Positions 26,315 through 34,128 of a stretch of DNA of 40,933 nucleotides are shown in pieces. How positions within the stretch are numbered: position 1 is the stretch's first letter; every line of letters starts with the position of its first letter. Made by a program: the position numbers and the translations under genes. Under the pieces are notes generated by a model. The model saw nothing but the letters and a program-made list of their open reading frames with translations. It searched no databases and had not been told where the DNA came from. Source of the stretch: CAUSWF01 sp963535465 (GTDB taxonomy: Bacteria; Bacillota_I; Bacilli_A; RF39; UBA660); assembly GCA_963535465.1 (NCBI GenBank), contig CAUSWF010000011.1, positions 1-40,933 of the forward strand, in the 5' to 3' direction.

Positions 26315-26326
26315 GCATCTATTTTT
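26302..26326. terminator. Shared terminator of tmcAL and mutM
   Basis: AGATGCC / GGCATCT stem with a 5-nt loop, ATTTTT on the plus side and a T run on the minus side. The stop codon of tmcAL is in the hairpin, and mutM ends within the same element. Confidence 0.85.
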
Positions 26327-27131
26327 GACTAGAAGTATAATAAGTTCCTCTACCACCAATCTTAATCTTAATGACTTCCTCTAAAGTATCAAGAGTTCTT
26401 TCTCTACCATGTATAAGAAGCATATCTTGAAAAGATCCATGTACCCCTTCACTAGAAGTAAAAGTTCTAATAGTACTTCCCCCAAGCTTATAAGCTAAGG
26501 CTAGTACTTCTTTACTATATTTAATTATATTATTAGCTTCGTCTATTCTAATACTAGAAGCACTTCTCCTAGGATCTATCTTACTCATATATAAAACTTC
26601 ATCAACATAAATATTACCAAGTCCAGCAATAATACTTTGATCAAGTAATGCGCTCTTAATTGGTATTTTTTTATTTCTAATTTTATTATATAAATATTCT
26701 CCAGTAAAACTATCATCATAAAAATCAGGACCAACATTATTAAGTGGAAAAGTATTATACGCATCAGACAGTGGTATCAAATACATCTTACCAAATTTTC
26801 TAACATCCATATATCTAAAAGATATTTGATCATCGAGTATTATCTCAACATGTTGATGTTTTTCGTGTTTTTCTCCTACTTTTCTAAATATAAATTTGCC
26901 TTCCATTCTAAGATGAATTATCAAAGCATAATTTGTAAGTTTTATAACTATAAATTTACCTCTAGTAGTAATATCTCTAATTTCTTCTCCAACTATCTGA
27001 TTAATAAAAGTAGGAATGTCACTAGAAGCAATTATATTATTCCAATAAACTCTAACACCAGTAATTCTTCTTTTTAATATCTTTTTTCTTAAAGAATCAC
27101 TAACACACATAACCTCTGGCTTTTCAGGCAT
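26319..27131 (-). CDS. mutM: Formamidopyrimidine-DNA glycosylase family protein lacking zinc-finger cysteines
   Basis: 270 residues. The N-terminus MPEKPEV keeps the catalytic Pro2 and Glu3. 'RGKFIVIKL' supplies the Lys of the N-terminal domain, and the H2TH region 'QSIIAGLGNIYVDEVLY' is intact. The C-terminal zinc finger is not: where Fpg has C-x2-C...C-x2-C, this protein has 'TLDTLEEV' and 'RGTYYTSSQ' with no cysteine, although the loop Arg (GGRGTYY) remains. It may use a zincless finger as NEIL1-type enzymes do. It excises oxidised purines in base-excision repair. AGGAGGATTT before the ATG; in an operon with polA, 8 nt upstream. Confidence 0.93.
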   Translation of the reverse strand: MPEKPEVMCVSDSLRKKILKRRITGVRVYWNNIIASSDIPTFINQIVGEEIRDITTRGKFIVIKLTNYALIIHLRMEGKFIFRKVGEKHEKHQHVEIILDDQISFRYMDVRKFGKMYLIPLSDAYNTFPLNNVGPDFYDDSFTGEYLYNKIRNKKIPIKSALLDQSIIAGLGNIYVDEVLYMSKIDPRRSASSIRIDEANNIIKYSKEVLALAYKLGGSTIRTFTSSEGVHGSFQDMLLIHGRERTLDTLEEVIKIKIGGRGTYYTSSQK

Positions 27132-27139
27132 AAATCCTC

Positions 27140-29743
27140 CTATTTTGCATCATATAAATTATCTCCATATGAAATATCTACTTTCAATTTAACTTTTAAT
27201 GGAAAAGCGTTTTCCATTAAATCTCTGACTATTTTTATAACTTGATCTAACTCATTATCATAAACATTAAATACAATTTCATCGTGTATTTGTAAAAGCA
27301 TTCTACTCTTAAGATTTAACTCTCTAAATTTATTATAAATATCTACCATAGCCTTCTTAAGTATATCCGCAGCACTACCTTGTATAGGAGTATTAAGAGC
27401 CATTCTTTCTCCGCTTTGTCTAATCATATAATTACTACTATTAAGTTCTTTTATAATTCTACGTCTATTCATAATAGTCTTAACATAACCATTCAAATAT
27501 GCATCTTTTTTTACTCCATCCATATATTCTTTAATATTAGGAAAACTATCTAAATAATTATCTATAAATTTCTTGGCTTGAACTAAATCAATTCCCAAAT
27601 CTTCAGATAAACCAAAACTACTAATTCCATATAATATACCAAAATTAACGGCCTTAGCACTTCTTCTCATATCTTTAGTAACATCTTCTACTCTAACGCC
27701 ATATATTTGTGCAGCAGTATTAGTATGAATATCAATATCTTTATTAAAGGCATCACACATATTAGGATCATTAGAAACAGAAGCGAAAACTCTAAGCTCA
27801 ACCTGTGAATAATCACTAGATAATAACTTACATCCATCCTCCGCAACAAATGCGCATCTAATTAATTTGCCATATTGATCTCTTGCTGGAATATTTTGTA
27901 AATTAGGACTAATACTAGATAATCTACCTGTTCTAGTTAATGTTTGAGTATAAGTAGTATGTATCTTACCATCTTCCCTAATTTCATTAATTAAACCAAT
28001 ACAATAATTTGTATATAATTTATTTAATTTTCTATACTCTAAAACTTTATTAACTATATCTATATCTTTTATTTTATTTAAAATATCATGACTAGTACTA
28101 TATTTATTATCTTTAACCTTCTTAGGATATGGTAATTTCAATACATCAAATAATATATGTCCAAGTTGCATAGGAGACATAATATTAAATGTCTCTCCTG
28201 AAATATTATATATATCTTCTTCTAACTTCTTTAACTGTGCAGTAATATCATTACTCATCTTATCAAGATATTCTCTAGAAACTCTAATACCCTCTATCTC
28301 CATAGATGCAAGTACATATACCAAAGGCATCTCTATATCATTAAATAATTCACCCATAGAACTATTATTAATATCTTCTATTATCTTAGAATAAGTATTA
28401 TATATAAACATACATTTAGTAATACTATTATTAATATATTGTTCTAAATCATATTCTTTAGGCTTCTTAACACTACCAAATAAAAAGCTATCACTAATAA
28501 TATTGTAATTAAAACTATTTCCTAATAAACTAATATCATTAATATCATTATAATCAAGTAAATAAGACGCTATCATTAAATCGTAACTACATTTAATATT
28601 AATACCATACTTATTAAGTACTACAATATTTTTCTTTAAATCATATGTATATTTAGATACATCACTACTAAATATATCTTTATATTTGATAATATCAGCC
28701 TCTTCTATATAATAAGAATTACTACCATCATATAAACTAATACCCATAACTTGCCCACGGCTATAATTATCGCCAAGTACTTCTACAAAAAAACTAAAAG
28801 GCTTATTACTAAAATTATCAATAGATGTTCTTTTTATTTCAACTATCTCATCTTCCTTAGAAGAACTATTATTAATATTAAAACTATCTATCTTCCTAAT
28901 AAAACTATTAAATTCAAACTCTTCCAAATAAGATAAAAACTTTTCTTTATCAATACCTAAATATTTACAATCTTCCAAAGTAAAATCAATAGGTACATCT
29001 CTAAATATAGTCGCAAGATAATAAGATGTATAGGCATCATCCTTACCATTAATTAACTTTTCTTTTAACTTACCACTAATATTATCAATATTTTCATATA
29101 CTCCATCTAAACTACCATATTTAGTAATCAGACTAATCGCAGTCTTTTCACCAATTCCTTTTACCCCAGGTAAATTATCAGAAGGATCACCCATCAAAGC
29201 TTTTAAATCTATCATTTTAATTGGACTAGTACCATACATTTCCATAAATTTATTAGGATCAACGTATATAGAATCATTACTCTTTAATAATTTCATATTA
29301 ACTTCATCACTAACTAATTGTAATAAATCTTTATCACTACTTACGATAGTAGCATAAAACTTATCCTCTTCATCTACTATCTTACTTAAAGTACCAATAA
29401 TATCATCTGCTTCATAATTTTCTATTTCAAAATATTTAATACCCATCGCATCAAGTACTTCTTTCGCAACAGGAAATTGTTGTTTTAATTCTATAGGTGT
29501 CTCATTTCTACCAGCCTTATAAAAGTCATACTCTTTATGTCTAAATGTTTTACCCTTATCAAAAGCAACTAATATATAATTAGGTTTTTCCTCTAATATT
29601 ATTTTATGCATCATACTAATAAATCCATATAATGCATTAGTAGGAAATCCCTTAGAATTTTTCATAATAATACCATTATATGCAGTACCGTAATAACTTC
29701 TAAATACTAAGTTATTTCCATCCACTAAAATTATTTTTTTCAT
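27140..29743 (-). CDS. polA: DNA polymerase I
   Basis: 867 residues. An N-terminal 5'-3' exonuclease ('DGNNLVFRSYYG', 'ENYEADDIIGTL', 'GDPSDNLPGVKGIGEKTA') is followed by a middle domain whose expected D-x-E exonuclease residues are not visible ('FFVEVLGDNYSRG'), so proofreading is probably absent, as in many Bacillota. The polymerase domain has motif A 'SDYSQVELRVFA', motif B 'RRSAKAVNFGILYG' and motif C 'QIHDEIVF'. It fills repair gaps and removes RNA primers. mutM downstream links it to base-excision repair. Confidence 0.97.
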   Translation of the reverse strand: MKKIILVDGNNLVFRSYYGTAYNGIIMKNSKGFPTNALYGFISMMHKIILEEKPNYILVAFDKGKTFRHKEYDFYKAGRNETPIELKQQFPVAKEVLDAMGIKYFEIENYEADDIIGTLSKIVDEEDKFYATIVSSDKDLLQLVSDEVNMKLLKSNDSIYVDPNKFMEMYGTSPIKMIDLKALMGDPSDNLPGVKGIGEKTAISLITKYGSLDGVYENIDNISGKLKEKLINGKDDAYTSYYLATIFRDVPIDFTLEDCKYLGIDKEKFLSYLEEFEFNSFIRKIDSFNINNSSSKEDEIVEIKRTSIDNFSNKPFSFFVEVLGDNYSRGQVMGISLYDGSNSYYIEEADIIKYKDIFSSDVSKYTYDLKKNIVVLNKYGINIKCSYDLMIASYLLDYNDINDISLLGNSFNYNIISDSFLFGSVKKPKEYDLEQYINNSITKCMFIYNTYSKIIEDINNSSMGELFNDIEMPLVYVLASMEIEGIRVSREYLDKMSNDITAQLKKLEEDIYNISGETFNIMSPMQLGHILFDVLKLPYPKKVKDNKYSTSHDILNKIKDIDIVNKVLEYRKLNKLYTNYCIGLINEIREDGKIHTTYTQTLTRTGRLSSISPNLQNIPARDQYGKLIRCAFVAEDGCKLLSSDYSQVELRVFASVSNDPNMCDAFNKDIDIHTNTAAQIYGVRVEDVTKDMRRSAKAVNFGILYGISSFGLSEDLGIDLVQAKKFIDNYLDSFPNIKEYMDGVKKDAYLNGYVKTIMNRRRIIKELNSSNYMIRQSGERMALNTPIQGSAADILKKAMVDIYNKFRELNLKSRMLLQIHDEIVFNVYDNELDQVIKIVRDLMENAFPLKVKLKVDISYGDNLYDAK

Positions 29744-29771
29744 TATATCACCAATATTAGTATAACATAAC

Positions 29772-29909
29772 TTATTTATTTATTGTGACCTCATTACGAT
29801 ATTTAGCATTATATCTTTCTACTGTATCACTTATATTATATAAAGCTAAAACAAATAAGCCATACACTCCTAATATAAACACAATCTTTTTAATTTTTTC
29901 TATAAACAT
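29772..29909 (-). CDS. SOS-controlled micro-protein, candidate division inhibitor
   Basis: 45 residues, below usual annotation cutoffs. MFIEKIKK, then a hydrophobic helix ~9-24 (VFILGVYGLFVLALY), then a polar tail with 'ERYNAKYRNE'. AGAGGAGAG lies 8-17 nt before the ATG. The gene is divergent from lexA, and its promoter TTGACT-N17-TAAGAT (29964-29936) has a LexA operator filling the spacer. In Bacillus yneA and Staphylococcus sosA, small SOS-induced membrane proteins that block division occupy this same divergent position. No LysM domain is present, so similarity is positional and topological, not by sequence. Confidence 0.7.
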   Translation of the reverse strand: MFIEKIKKIVFILGVYGLFVLALYNISDTVERYNAKYRNEVTINK

Positions 29910-29935
29910 AATTTCACTCTCCTCTTCATGTATCT

Positions 29936-29964
29936 ATCTTAACTCGAACAATCGTTCAAGTCAA
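29936..29964 (-). promoter_or_regulatory. Promoter of the micro-protein gene
   Basis: Minus-strand TTGACT (29964-29959), exactly 17 bp, TAAGAT (29941-29936), ~27 nt before the ATG at 29909. The LexA site lies in the spacer, so bound LexA would block the polymerase. Confidence 0.6.
29945..29958. promoter_or_regulatory. LexA operator (SOS box)
   Basis: CGAACAATCGTTCA matches the Gram-positive LexA consensus CGAACNNNNGTTYG at all but the final base. It is 70 bp upstream of lexA and inside the promoter of the divergent micro-protein gene. It probably controls both (lexA autoregulation). Confidence 0.88.
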
Positions 29965-29982
29965 GAATATAAAAACATTTGT

Positions 29983-30011
29983 TTGACTTTTTACACTTTT
30001 AATAGTAAACT
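29983..30011 (+). promoter_or_regulatory. Possible lexA promoter
   Basis: TTGACT (29983-29988), 17 bp, TAAACT (30006-30011). The spacing is right, but the start point would leave only ~10 nt to the ATG, at the ribosome site itself, so the true lexA start point may lie elsewhere. Confidence 0.35.
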
Positions 30012-30028
30012 TTATTTAGGAGGTAACT

Positions 30029-30646
30029 ATGGAAAAGTTAACTACAAGACAAGAATTTATATTAAAAGCAATAAAAAAACTTATTGCTGAAAACGGATAT
30101 CCACCAACTGTAAGAGAAATTGGTAAATTAACAAACTTATCTTCACCAGCAACAATACACTTTCATATAGAAAAACTTGCAGAAAAAGGATATATTAAAA
30201 AAGATAGTACAAAAAATAGAACATTAGAACTTTTAGTTCCAAATGAATATCTAGAACAAAATGATGACGTAATCAAAGTACCACTACTTGGTAAAGTAAC
30301 TGCAGGCACACCAATAGAAGCAATAGAAACACCAGATGAAGTATTTTCTCTTCCAAGAGAATTAATACCTAAAAATAAAGAAATATTTACTTTAAAAGTA
30401 TCAGGTGAATCTATGATAAACGTAGGAATATATGATAAAGATATTTTAATAGTAGAAAGAACAAATGTTGCGAAAAATGGCGATACAGTAGTTGCGATGA
30501 ACGAAGATAATGAAGCTACTATAAAAACATTTTATAAAGAAAATGGCTATTTCCGTCTACAACCAGAAAACGATACAATGCAACCAATAATTCTTAAAAC
30601 AGTAACAATTCTAGGTAAAGTAATAGGTCTCTATAGAAAATTTTAA
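30029..30646 (+). CDS. lexA: LexA repressor
   Basis: 205 residues. N-terminal winged helix ('YPPTVREIGKLTNLSSPATIHFHIEKL'), self-cleavage site Ala92-Gly93, catalytic Ser128 (GESM) and Lys166 (ATIK). RecA-stimulated cleavage at Ala-Gly derepresses the SOS genes. AGGAGGT lies 5 nt before the ATG. A consensus LexA box is present upstream, so autoregulation is expected. Confidence 0.98.
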   Translation: MEKLTTRQEFILKAIKKLIAENGYPPTVREIGKLTNLSSPATIHFHIEKLAEKGYIKKDSTKNRTLELLVPNEYLEQNDDVIKVPLLGKVTAGTPIEAIETPDEVFSLPRELIPKNKEIFTLKVSGESMINVGIYDKDILIVERTNVAKNGDTVVAMNEDNEATIKTFYKENGYFRLQPENDTMQPIILKTVTILGKVIGLYRKF

Positions 30647-30652
30647 AAAAAA

Positions 30653-30676
30653 GGCAAATCAATGATTTGTCTTTTT
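30653..30676. terminator. Shared terminator of lexA and tcdA
   Basis: GGCAAATC / GATTTGTC stem with a 3-nt loop (one G-T pair), TTTTT on the plus side and a long T run on the minus side. It separates the converging lexA and tcdA genes. Confidence 0.8.
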
Positions 30677-31336
30677 AATTATTTCCTTTACTACATAATT
30701 AGATATAAGTAAACCACCTACCGCAGGTACAAATATACAAGAAGCAATATCGCCATCAGTATCGATACATTTCTCATTACTTGATAATACAACAATATTC
30801 CTACTGCCAACACTCTTTCTTAACTTCTTCGCAATAGGATCATAACTAGTCTTATCAAGTGTAGTTATTTCTAACTTACTAGGATCGATCTTTCTACCAG
30901 TACCACAACTAACTATTTCTCTAATACCTCTTAACTTACATTCTTCTATTAATTTAATCTTAGTAGGCATATAATCTATCGCATCAATAATAAAATCTAC
31001 CTTCTTAGAAAATAAAAGTTCTATATTAGAAGTATCAATAAATTTATCAATCTTATTAACCACAATATCTGGATTAATATCTTTAATCCTCTCTTCAAAT
31101 AAATCTACTTTCTTACAACCAACATTAGAATTAAGCGCAATAATTTGTCTATTAATATTACTAGAATCAACTATATCCCCATCGACAATAGTAATCTCTC
31201 CAATAGAAGATCTAACTAAACCCTCTACTACATATCCTCCTACTCCGCCTAATCCTAATACTAGTACATGACTATTTCTTAACTTATCAATACTATCTTT
31301 ACCAATTAAATTTTCAAATCTTATAAAATTAGACAT
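30659..31336 (-). CDS. tcdA: tRNA threonylcarbamoyladenosine dehydratase (TcdA/YrvM)
   Basis: About 225 residues. E1-like (ThiF family) adenylating fold: 'VLGLGGVGGYVVEGLVRS' ATP loop, 'DSSNINRQ' with its Arg, 'DAIDYMPTK' and the C-terminal 'VPAVGGLLISNYVV'. It cyclises t6A37 to ct6A in tRNAs reading ANN codons. ATG 31336 is chosen (GGAG upstream); a longer frame to 31366 would lie deep inside the preceding gene. In Bacillus yrvM lies downstream of the 6S RNA gene, as it nearly does here. Confidence 0.92.
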   Translation of the reverse strand: MSNFIRFENLIGKDSIDKLRNSHVLVLGLGGVGGYVVEGLVRSSIGEITIVDGDIVDSSNINRQIIALNSNVGCKKVDLFEERIKDINPDIVVNKIDKFIDTSNIELLFSKKVDFIIDAIDYMPTKIKLIEECKLRGIREIVSCGTGRKIDPSKLEITTLDKTSYDPIAKKLRKSVGSRNIVVLSSNEKCIDTDGDIASCIFVPAVGGLLISNYVVKEIIKKTNH

Positions 31337-32093
31337 CTTTTTTCTCCAATATCTTCTTCTCTTCACTTAATTGTCTTTTTGATTTAATTAAATTTAAAGA
31401 ATTACCAGTAACTAATTTACTTATAGTATTAAGCCTATTATATATCTCCATATTACTATAACTAATAGAGTAATATCTATCTATATTATGCTTATCTCGA
31501 CTATTTATTTTATTAAATACTTTCATAACCTTCTTATAATCATCCTCTAATACAGTAGAATTATCTATAACTATTCCTTCAAACATATTTAAACCATTTA
31601 TAATATCAATAAGATAACTAAGTCCTGCTCCCTCTATTAACATAGGCCAACGACTACTATCCTTTACTGTTCTAACAATACTTTCTAAACTAGCAATGTC
31701 TCCATCAGTTATTTTATCAAATCCACACTCACTAAGTACTAAATATCTACCTTTATTAATATCTGGAACCATCTTTCTAATATCAGTAATACATCTATCA
31801 TATAATTTATTAATCATTAAAGAATCACTTTTAACAGGACCACTAACTTTATATATATCATAAGTCTTACTATTACTTCTACTTAAAGTATTAATTTTAA
31901 TATTAGATGAATTTCTATATGCATTATTAACTATAAAATCATATTGACTAACTTTATTATAATTAGAAAACTTAAGATTATTTATAACTATATCACTAGG
32001 ATTTACATTATCACTACCAACAATCTCAGTATTTTTAAGTTTAAAACACACATTTAATATTCTATTTTTATTTATAATTGGAAGAATTAACAT
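31329..32093 (-). CDS. Unknown protein between the 6S RNA and tcdA
   Basis: 254 residues. I do not recognise it. No membrane helix or signal peptide is visible. The N-terminal third is rich in Asn, Ile and Ser ('NPSDIVINNLKFSNYNKV'). The middle holds 'GRYLVLSECGFDKITDGDIASLESIVRTVKDSSRW' and 'MLIEGAGLSYLIDII', and the end is Lys/Glu-rich. It overlaps tcdA by 8 nt, so the two are probably co-translated. A -10 box TATAAT lies at 32119-32114. Function unknown. Confidence 0.75.
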   Translation of the reverse strand: MLILPIINKNRILNVCFKLKNTEIVGSDNVNPSDIVINNLKFSNYNKVSQYDFIVNNAYRNSSNIKINTLSRSNSKTYDIYKVSGPVKSDSLMINKLYDRCITDIRKMVPDINKGRYLVLSECGFDKITDGDIASLESIVRTVKDSSRWPMLIEGAGLSYLIDIINGLNMFEGIVIDNSTVLEDDYKKVMKVFNKINSRDKHNIDRYYSISYSNMEIYNRLNTISKLVTGNSLNLIKSKRQLSEEKKILEKKDV

Positions 32094-32113
32094 ATCTTCA
32101 CCTCGCGCATGAT

Positions 32114-32119
32114 ATTATA
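32114..32119 (-). promoter_or_regulatory. -10 box of the unknown gene and tcdA
   Basis: TATAAT ~21 nt upstream of the ATG at 32093, just after the 6S terminator. The -35 is not clear. Confidence 0.4.
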
Positions 32120-32130
32120 TCACACATTAT

Positions 32131-32161
32131 AAAATAATAAAAGCAGTACTTACGTACTGCT
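32131..32161 (-). terminator. Terminator of the probable 6S RNA
   Basis: AGCAGTAC / GTACTGCT, 8 bp with a 4-nt loop, followed on the minus strand by TTTTATTATTTTAT. It is 9 nt beyond the closing stem of the RNA. Confidence 0.85.
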
Positions 32162-32169
32162 CTTTTATA

Positions 32170-32339
32170 ACTAGAAGTCATTCCGGCAACGATTAAAACC
32201 TGTATTTACAGGTGGGTGAATATACGCTAACTTTAGGATTCTTAATTATATTAAGCATTCGACACCATTAGCTGTTCCATTCTCCCTTATCGTCACTTCG
32301 TTGGTTTTAATAAAGCTCTAGAATTGTTTACCTTCTAGT
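32170..32339 (-). ncRNA. ssrS: Probable 6S RNA (ssrS/bsrA)
   Basis: A ~170-nt non-coding unit with its own extended -10 promoter and terminator in the only gene-free stretch of ~300 bp. It folds as one long rod: closing stem ACUAGAAG (32339-32332) with CUUCUAGU (32177-32170), then CAACGA/UCGUUG (32303-32298 with 32192-32187), GGGAGAAU/AUUCACCC, GCUAA/UUAGC and a terminal CUUAAU/AUUAAG hairpin. A side hairpin ACCUGU/ACAGGU (32213-32198) lies on the 3' strand. The rod with a 3'-strand hairpin and position between hisS and tcdA (bsrA lies between aspS and yrvM in Bacillus) support 6S RNA, which binds sigma-A RNA polymerase. Exact ends are approximate. Confidence 0.68.
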
Positions 32340-32345
32340 AATTTT

Positions 32346-32354
32346 ATTATACCA
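32346..32354 (-). promoter_or_regulatory. Extended -10 promoter of the probable 6S RNA
   Basis: TGGTATAAT on the minus strand (TG-N-TATAAT), 6-7 nt upstream of the predicted RNA start at ~32339. The -35 is poor, as expected with an extended -10. Between it and hisS lies a small hairpin (AAAGATA / TATCTTT) without a T run, so read-through from hisS is possible. Confidence 0.65.
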
Positions 32355-32389
32355 CATTTTTATATTTTTTAAAGATATATAACTTATCT

Positions 32390-33688
32390 TTACATAATTT
32401 CATCGTCTAATATATCACTATTATTAACATTTTCTTCTAAAAAATAAATTAATGCATCTAGTGATATAGTAACTTCTTCCTTAGTCTTATTATTCTTAAT
32501 TATAATTTCATTTTCTAATAATGAATTATCATTTAATACAGCAATAAATTTAGAATTTAATCTATCAGCTTGCTTAAATTGTGATTTTAAACTTCGACCA
32601 TTATATTCAGTCTCTACTTTAAAGCCAGCATTTCTTAACATATCTGTTAAATATATAGCATTCTTCTTTTCACTATCCGAAACATACATTAAAAATAAAT
32701 CAATACTATTGTCAATTGGCAATTTAACTTCTTCAAGTATTAAAGCTTGGACTAGTCTTCCTACTCCACTAGCAAATCCCATACAAGAAGTTTCTGGCCC
32801 ACCTAAATCTTTAACTAAGTCATTATATCTACCACCAGCACCAAGAACATTATTAGTACCAAATCCATCTACCTTAGCTTCTATTTCAAATACAGTATGA
32901 GAGTAATAATCAAGTCCTCTAACAACAGTATCATCAACTACATAATTAACTCCAAGTAAATCAAGATATTCTTTAACTTTATTAAATCTATCACTACTGT
33001 ACTCATTTAAATAATCACTTATCTTAGGAGCATTTTTCATTATTTCAGTTTCTTTATCTACTTTACAATCTATCATTCTAAGAGGATTTTTATTAAGTCT
33101 ATCATGACAATCACTACATAAACTATCAATACAAGGAGTAAAGTATTTAACTAAAGCTTCTCTATAATTATCTCTAGATTCTTTATCTCCTAAACTATTA
33201 ATATTAACTTTAATTTGTTTTAATCCTAACATCTTAAATATATGAACTGCTAAAGATATAACTTCAGCATCTACCATAGGATCATCACTACCAAGTACCT
33301 CTACTCCAAATTGAGTAAGTTCTCTATCTCTTCCACTTTGAGGTCTTTCATATCTATACATTGTACCATTATAATATACTTTAATAGGTTGAGTAGCATC
33401 CCCATACATCTTATTTTCGATATAAGCTCTAGCAACTCCTGCAGTACCTTCTGGTCTTAATGCAATATGTCTTTTACCTTTATCATAAAAGTCATAAGTC
33501 TCTTTACTAACTATATCACTAGCTTCTCCTATTCCTCTATGAAATAAAGTATAATCCTCAAATATAGGAGTTCTAATATAATTATAATTATATTTTTCTA
33601 ATATATCATCAACTACACTATTAACATATTGCCAAATCTTAGCTTCTCTTCCAAATAAGTCATTACAACCCTTTTGTCTTTGTATCAT
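32390..33688 (-). CDS. hisS: Histidyl-tRNA synthetase
   Basis: 432 residues. Class II synthetase: 'ALRPEGTAGVARAY' (~77-89), motif 2 'YNGTMYRYERPQSGRDREL' region (~106-124), the histidine A signature 'RGLDYYSHTVFE' (~260), motif 3 region 'MGFASGVGRLV', and a C-terminal anticodon-binding domain. It overlaps dtd in an ATGA. In Bacillus aspS follows; here the probable 6S gene follows directly. Confidence 0.97.
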   Translation of the reverse strand: MIQRQKGCNDLFGREAKIWQYVNSVVDDILEKYNYNYIRTPIFEDYTLFHRGIGEASDIVSKETYDFYDKGKRHIALRPEGTAGVARAYIENKMYGDATQPIKVYYNGTMYRYERPQSGRDRELTQFGVEVLGSDDPMVDAEVISLAVHIFKMLGLKQIKVNINSLGDKESRDNYREALVKYFTPCIDSLCSDCHDRLNKNPLRMIDCKVDKETEIMKNAPKISDYLNEYSSDRFNKVKEYLDLLGVNYVVDDTVVRGLDYYSHTVFEIEAKVDGFGTNNVLGAGGRYNDLVKDLGGPETSCMGFASGVGRLVQALILEEVKLPIDNSIDLFLMYVSDSEKKNAIYLTDMLRNAGFKVETEYNGRSLKSQFKQADRLNSKFIAVLNDNSLLENEIIIKNNKTKEEVTISLDALIYFLEENVNNSDILDDEIM

Positions 33689-34128
33689 AAATTCTCCTTT
33701 TCTAAACTAATTGTAATTGGTCCAATATTAGTAAAACTAATCTCCATATCTGCACCAAATACACCAGTTTCAACTTTAACATATTTACTTAATTCTTTAT
33801 TAAATTCTTCATATAAAGGTAGTGCCTTATCTCCACCTAACGCGTTAACATAACTAGGTCTATTACCTTTCTTTGTATCAGCATATAAAGTAAACTGACT
33901 AATAGAAAGTATCTCTCCACCTACATCTAGTATACTCTTATTCATGACACCATTACAATCATCAAATATTCTAAGATTAACTATCTTATTAACTAAATAC
34001 TTAATAGTATTAGAATCATCCCCTAAAGTAAATCCAACAAGTACCATCAATCCACTCTTAATATGTCCAACACATTTATTAGAAACTACACAACTAGCCT
34101 CACCACTTCTTTGTACTATTACTCTCAT
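33685..34128 (-). CDS. dtd: D-aminoacyl-tRNA deacylase
   Basis: 147 residues. MRVIVQR start, 'SQFTLYADTKKGNRPSY' (the SQFTL active-site motif near residues 78-82), and the Gly-Pro motif in 'NIGPITI' near the C-terminus. It removes D-amino acids from mischarged tRNA. It overlaps rel by 4 nt upstream and hisS by 4 nt downstream, in the order rel-dtd-hisS seen in Bacillus. Confidence 0.96.
   Translation of the reverse strand: MRVIVQRSGEASCVVSNKCVGHIKSGLMVLVGFTLGDDSNTIKYLVNKIVNLRIFDDCNGVMNKSILDVGGEILSISQFTLYADTKKGNRPSYVNALGGDKALPLYEEFNKELSKYVKVETGVFGADMEISFTNIGPITISLEKENL

Noticed and set aside
29785..30090. Plus-strand 101-residue frame before lexA
   Set aside because: It runs antisense to the micro-protein gene, spans the LexA operator and ends inside lexA out of frame; no ribosome site.
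32130..32390. T-box or amino-acid riboswitch next to hisS
   Set aside because: The element is downstream of hisS, has its own promoter, and I see no T-box sequence (UGGN near an antiterminator).
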